63,955 nt of DNA, from positions 1 through 63,955 of IMG/VR virus record IMGVR_UViG_3300048011_000824. One strand, 5' to 3'. This DNA is from a virus. The notes under the pieces were generated by a model. That model worked only from the letters and a program-made list of their open reading frames with translations, did not search any database and was not told the origin of the DNA. The position numbers and the translations under genes were made by a program. Position 1 is the stretch's first letter; every line of letters starts with the position of its first letter. Shown here piece after piece: positions 60,592 to 63,955 of this stretch.

Positions 60592-61016
60592 AATACTATA
60601 TTACTGGAACACGCAGAGGCTTAGGCAAAGCGTTGGTTAAAAAATATGAGAATTGTAATTCTTTAGAAGATTGTGATATTTTTATTAATTGCAAACACAA
60701 CGGCTTTGAACAGATAGAACTTCTATACAAAGCAGCCGAAATGGGTAAAAAAATAATAAATATTAGTTCCAATTCAGGAGATGGAATAAAGAAAAAACCG
60801 CATATGTATGCAGTTCAAAAAAACGCATTAGACAAAGCAAATGAACAATTATTTTACCAAGGTGTTAACACAACTTGTATAAGATTTGGATATTTTGACA
60901 GTGAACGTGTAGCAAATGTAACTGAACCTAAAATGAATATAGATTATTGTGTTGAACTAATAGACTGGATATTATTGCAGCCTTACAAAATTAAAGAAAT
61001 AACAATCACCCCATAA
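60588..61016 (+). CDS. Very short SDR-like oxidoreductase
   Basis: 142 residues, about 100 fewer than normal SDRs. YYITGTRRGLGKALVKK holds the GxxxGxG cofactor motif, IFINCKHNG the next strand, INISSNSGDG the Ser region and YAVQKNAL the catalytic Tyr-x3-Lys. The strand 2-3 region of a full SDR is deleted, but the frame is intact. It follows the class B rSAM gene by a 4-nt overlap. The protein at 57178 is a second short SDR that also directly follows an rSAM gene. Confidence 0.72.
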   Translation: MKYYITGTRRGLGKALVKKYENCNSLEDCDIFINCKHNGFEQIELLYKAAEMGKKIINISSNSGDGIKKKPHMYAVQKNALDKANEQLFYQGVNTTCIRFGYFDSERVANVTEPKMNIDYCVELIDWILLQPYKIKEITITP

Positions 61017-61028
61017 GAAAGGATTGTA

Positions 61029-61613
61029 ATGAGCAATTTTAAAATATTAAATGATATACCTATATTTGACTACAAAACTTCGTTGAATGACTTGTTATCA
61101 CAAAATATATTATCTTGGGGAATACACAATCAAATTTGCCTGAATTCTATAAAAGGCAAAGAAGACGACTATCATCTAGGCGCAGCTAGTTTGAATAGAG
61201 ATTGGAATAAAGAAGAAAAAGTTCTCCAACCAAATGGAACTTATAAAACTGTAGTGCCTCTAAGAAAAAATCCGTTAAAGCCTCGAGATTTTACTGAACT
61301 TTGCACTCCTTTTAGAAAAACTGTGTTTGAAGATTTGTGGAACTTTTTAAAATTGAGCTACAATATAGGCAGAATTAGATTTATGAAAAGTTCTTCCAAG
61401 ACCTGTTTATCTTGGCACACTGATATATCTCCGAGATTGCACTTTCCGATAAAAACTCAAGTAGGCTGTTTTATGGTAATCGAGGATGAGGTAAAACACC
61501 TAGACGAAGGAAAATGGTGGTATGCAGAAACAACTAAATTGCATACTGCATTTAATGGAAGTTTTCAAGACAGAATACATTTAGTTGTAGATATTTTACC
61601 AGAAAACACTTGA
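61029..61613 (+). CDS. 2-oxoglutarate/Fe(II) oxygenase, Asp/Asn hydroxylase-like
   Basis: 194 residues. IGRIRFMKSSSKTCLSWHTD gives the HxD iron ligands, LHTAFNGSFQDRIHLVVDIL the distal His and the Arg. The order matches the oxygenase at 30574. AAAGGA precedes the ATG with good spacing. It closes the plus-strand run of rSAM, SDR and oxygenase before the transporter-type gene. The substrate is unknown. Confidence 0.74.
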   Translation: MSNFKILNDIPIFDYKTSLNDLLSQNILSWGIHNQICLNSIKGKEDDYHLGAASLNRDWNKEEKVLQPNGTYKTVVPLRKNPLKPRDFTELCTPFRKTVFEDLWNFLKLSYNIGRIRFMKSSSKTCLSWHTDISPRLHFPIKTQVGCFMVIEDEVKHLDEGKWWYAETTKLHTAFNGSFQDRIHLVVDILPENT

Positions 61614-61638
61614 CACATTAAAAAATTTGTTATATAAT
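61610..61638 (+). promoter_or_regulatory. Consensus sigma70 promoter
   Basis: TTGACA at 61610-61615, a 17-bp spacer and TATAAT at 61633-61638, the best promoter in the window. It overlaps the end of the oxygenase gene and drives the solute-binding protein gene. Confidence 0.88.
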
Positions 61639-61666
61639 TTTAAGAGTTATATATCAAAGGAGAATA

Positions 61667-61672
61667 ATGTAA
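61667..61672 (+). promoter_or_regulatory. Start-stop element ATGTAA before the solute-binding protein
   Basis: ATG TAA lies between the AAGGAG ribosome site (61657-61662) and the true ATG (61674). Its spacing to the ribosome site (4 nt) competes with the longer spacing (11 nt) of the real start. Start-stop elements can limit or tune translation; function here is unproven. Confidence 0.4.
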
Positions 61673-61673
61673 C

Positions 61674-62756
61674 ATGAAGAGTATTATTTTTGCAACAGCA
61701 GTTGCTTTATCGGCTTCGTCGGCAACGGCGGATAGCATTAATGTTGTTACATATGGCGGCAGCTGGCTAAAAGCACAAGAAAGAGCTATGTTTGAGCCAT
61801 TTACACAGGCTACAGGAACAGAAATCAATGTTATTCCTAATAGCGAATATGCATTAGGTGCACTAAGAGCACAAGTTGAAAGTGGAAATATAGAATGGGA
61901 TGTAATTAATCTACGGCCGGAAGCAATCACACAAGCATGTGATGAAGGATTGCTTGAAAACTTTAATATAGATGATGTCCTAGCACCTGCCCCAGACGGA
62001 ACACCAGCCAGTGAAGATTTCTTTGCAGACTTTGTAGAACCATGTGGTGCACCGCAAATTCTTTATAGTATCCAATTTGCTTACAACACAGACAAATATG
62101 GCAACAACGGTCCACAAACTGTAGCAGACGTATTTGACGTAGAACGTTTCCCTGGAACACGTGGACTACAAAAACGTGCATACAACAATCTCGAGTGGGC
62201 ACTTATTGCCGACGGTGTTGATAGATCAGTAGTGCGTGATGTGCTTGCTACAGATGAAGGTCTTGATCGTGCATTTGCTATGATGGACAAGATCAAAGAC
62301 AGTATTGTTTGGTGGGATAAAGCAGCTACAGGCATTCAGCAGATTTCAGCAGGAGAAGCAGACATTGCAGCCAACTACAATGGACGTTTTTGGACAGCCA
62401 GCGTAATCGAAGGTCAGCCAATCCAAGTAATTTGGGATCACCAGATCTATACTGTTACTGATTGGGTCGTTGTCAAAGGCCGTATGACAGATGATGTTAA
62501 AGAGTTTTTACGTAGCACAACCTCGCCACAAGCACTTGCAGACATTAGTAAAGTTATCAGCTACGGTCCGGCTCGTCGGAGCAGTGTTGCACTAAACACA
62601 GGCAACTGGATTAATCCAGACAACGGGCAAGACATGACAACGGCGATGCCAACATATGCAAATAATATGGCAACTGCGTTTGGCAGAGACGGTGCATGGT
62701 GGGCAGAACACGGTGAACGTATTAACGAACGCTGGGAGGCATGGCTACTACAGTGA
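61674..62756 (+). CDS. PotD-like periplasmic solute-binding protein
   Basis: 360 residues. MKSIIFATAVALSASSATADS is a Sec signal peptide with cleavage likely after ATA near residue 19. NVVTYGGSWLKAQERAM, EWDVINLRPEAITQACDEG, SAGEADIAANYNGRFWT and VVVKGRMTDDVKEF are typical of the spermidine/putrescine-type extracellular binding family. No lipobox Cys is seen, so it would be free in the periplasm. No permease or ATPase gene accompanies it, so it would work with the host's transporter. Similar genes occur in marine phages. It has its own strong promoter. Confidence 0.85.
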   Translation: MKSIIFATAVALSASSATADSINVVTYGGSWLKAQERAMFEPFTQATGTEINVIPNSEYALGALRAQVESGNIEWDVINLRPEAITQACDEGLLENFNIDDVLAPAPDGTPASEDFFADFVEPCGAPQILYSIQFAYNTDKYGNNGPQTVADVFDVERFPGTRGLQKRAYNNLEWALIADGVDRSVVRDVLATDEGLDRAFAMMDKIKDSIVWWDKAATGIQQISAGEADIAANYNGRFWTASVIEGQPIQVIWDHQIYTVTDWVVVKGRMTDDVKEFLRSTTSPQALADISKVISYGPARRSSVALNTGNWINPDNGQDMTTAMPTYANNMATAFGRDGAWWAEHGERINERWEAWLLQ

Positions 62757-63205
62757 TTCAAGAAATTGACTACAATATAATTTGGTCAATTTGGAACGAC
62801 AAACTCTGGCCGGGTAGAGAAACTATTCGGCCAGTTTCTTCTATGACATACTACAGGGAAGAAAACTTACAAGTATACAATCTAGAATACAGCAAGCCCG
62901 TATTTTTAGGATTGTATCTCGACAACGATTTAGTTGGTGTTAACAGCGGACACATAGTAAACAGATTTGAATACAGAAGTAGAGGGCTTTGGGTAAGTAA
63001 TCAATATAGAAGACAAGGCATTGGCGCTACGTTGCTTAATGAGACTATTAAATACGCCCGGCAACGAGGTTGTAAATATATTTGGAGTTTTCCTCGAGAA
63101 CAGAGTTTGAGTGTTTATACAAAAGTAGGGTTTGTTAAAGTTAGTGAGTGGATTAATCAAAACGTTGAGTTTGGGCCAAACTGCTATGTGAGGTTAGATT
63201 TATGA
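62741..63205 (+). CDS. GNAT-family N-acetyltransferase
   Basis: 154 residues. RGLWVSNQYRRQGIGATLLN is the acetyl-CoA-binding motif A with RRQGIG, followed by AGCK-type region (RGCKYIWSFPREQ) and YTKVGFVKVSEW as motif B. The ATG lies 16 nt before the solute-binding protein's stop with GGGAGG upstream. The substrate could be an amino group on sugar, protein or a small molecule. It overlaps the next gene by 4 nt. Confidence 0.85.
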   Translation: MATTVIQEIDYNIIWSIWNDKLWPGRETIRPVSSMTYYREENLQVYNLEYSKPVFLGLYLDNDLVGVNSGHIVNRFEYRSRGLWVSNQYRRQGIGATLLNETIKYARQRGCKYIWSFPREQSLSVYTKVGFVKVSEWINQNVEFGPNCYVRLDL

Positions 63206-63955
63206 TAGAGTTTAGCTACAACAATCATATAAAATACGGGTATGACAAAGTATACGATTATCAGTTTCGATCGTCTTCTGATCAAACATATTCCTTGCAG
63301 TTTTCAAAAGCCAAACACACAGTGTTGTCATACAAAGACGAATGCATTAGAACTGCACACCTTATAAAAGAACGTGCTGGAAATCAACCGATCTGGATAA
63401 GCTACAGTGGTGGTATTGACAGTGAATGTGTGATTAGGTCGTTTATGGAAGCCGGTATACCTTTTAATGTAGCAACAACAAAGTTCAAGGGCGAACTAAA
63501 CGAATATGATTTGTATTTTGCTAGAAAGTTTTGTAGAGAAAACAATATCAGGCTGCATGAAATACAAATCGACATCGAAAAGTTTCTAGAAAATGATCTT
63601 GAAACGTATGCATATGCACTAAACTGTAATAGTCCTATATTTCCAAGTCATTTGAAACTGTGGGATCAGTTAGACGGTTACATAGTAGCAGGACACGGCG
63701 ATCCTATTTTTAGAAGAATAGAGTCTACTAATGATTGGTATTTTCAAGTTAAAGAAAATGAAGACACTGTGTACAGATACTTTAAGTGGCGCAACAGAGA
63801 TGGAGCCCCTGGCTTTTATGCGTACACTCCTGAAATACTATTGAGTTTTATGTATACTCCTGAATTTACTAGACTGATGACATTTGGTCATAGAGGAAAA
63901 GTAATGGGCATAACCGGTACAAAAGAAAACATTCTCAAGCGTTCATTTGGCATAG
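63202..63955 (+). CDS. PP-loop ATPase (asparagine-synthase-like), 3' end cut
   Basis: At least 251 codons, running off the window. The start ATG overlaps the GNAT stop (ATGA). IWISYSGGIDSECVIRSF is the PP-loop, and IVAGHGDPIF resembles the conserved acid-bearing strand of asparagine-synthetase-type PP-loop enzymes. The first 70 residues lack a class II glutaminase Cys at position 2, so ammonia or another donor would be used. It is the third PP-loop enzyme in the window but has no QueC-type zinc motif in the visible part. Confidence 0.7.
   Translation, partial: MIEFSYNNHIKYGYDKVYDYQFRSSSDQTYSLQFSKAKHTVLSYKDECIRTAHLIKERAGNQPIWISYSGGIDSECVIRSFMEAGIPFNVATTKFKGELNEYDLYFARKFCRENNIRLHEIQIDIEKFLENDLETYAYALNCNSPIFPSHLKLWDQLDGYIVAGHGDPIFRRIESTNDWYFQVKENEDTVYRYFKWRNRDGAPGFYAYTPEILLSFMYTPEFTRLMTFGHRGKVMGITGTKENILKRSFGI

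Noticed and set aside
61674-62756. A bacterial chromosomal segment because of the PotD-like gene
   Set aside because: The gene lacks permease and ATPase partners and lies among phage-style overlapping genes; fibre genes and late-promoter words argue for a phage. Such binding proteins are known in marine phages.
1-63955. tRNA genes, CRISPR arrays, insertion sequences, integrases
   Set aside because: Gaps between genes are under about 60 bp, leaving no room for tRNAs; no spaced repeats, inverted terminal repeats or transposase/integrase motifs were seen.

Overview
The window looks like part of a large, AT-rich, tailed marine phage genome, most likely a T4-like myovirus related to cyanophages or pelagiphages. 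The reasons are tail-fibre and tail-collar proteins at the left end, almost no non-coding DNA (the largest gap is about 60 bp), many 1-25 nt gene overlaps, and T4-late-type TATAAATA promoter words at gene starts. I see no tRNA, integrase, transposase, CRISPR array or rRNA, and no replication or capsid genes. The host cannot be read from the sequence.

Layout: 1-8.3 kb is a plus-strand virion block. It holds a truncated structural protein, three fibre proteins sharing one N-terminal module (the first with a tail-collar domain), two paralogous structural proteins and a small conserved protein. From 8.3 to 18 kb there are three GT-like proteins, two unknown proteins, four radical SAM (rSAM) enzymes, a kinase-fold protein and an SGNH esterase. 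From 18 to 23 kb, single genes alternate strand: a GT-like protein, two SGNH proteins, an amidinotransferase and a very short DegT-type aminotransferase. The 22.5-37 kb stretch adds an epimerase, GT-like proteins, a methyltransferase, seven rSAM enzymes, two 2-oxoglutarate oxygenases and a QueC-like PP-loop enzyme. The 37-43 kb stretch has one more oxygenase, then a minus-strand operon that starts with a repeat-built fibre and continues with a kinase-fold protein, an acyltransferase-like protein, an AMP-forming ligase and a flavin halogenase. The 43-60.6 kb stretch has eleven more rSAM enzymes, including one with a B12-binding-type N-terminus, plus a GT-like protein, a methyltransferase, a second QueC-like enzyme, short SDRs and a nitroreductase. 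The end carries an oxygenase, a PotD-like solute-binding protein, a GNAT acetyltransferase and a truncated PP-loop protein.

I count 22 rSAM proteins in five architectural classes. Class A has an N-terminal Cys-rich (twitch/SPASM-like) segment followed by the rSAM core. Class B has the core and a C-terminal SPASM-like tail. Class C is like B with a CC...C motif and a CGC(G/x)CVPKAK-type tail. Class D has MCDRN-type cores where GGEP is replaced by G(D/E)P or GDV. Class E is the single B12-type protein. Together with GTs, SGNH esterases, sugar-nucleotide-type enzymes, methyltransferases, oxygenases and a halogenase, the region reads like a surface-decoration factory acting on a glycan or on virion protein. 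That role is inference; no substrate is shown by the sequence.

Transcription: eight divergent junctions carry promoter words. At several of them a TATAAATA-like word lies only 4-5 nt before the start codon on one or both strands, which would give leaderless late mRNAs. Convergent genes nearly always overlap tail-to-tail, and I see no terminator hairpins.
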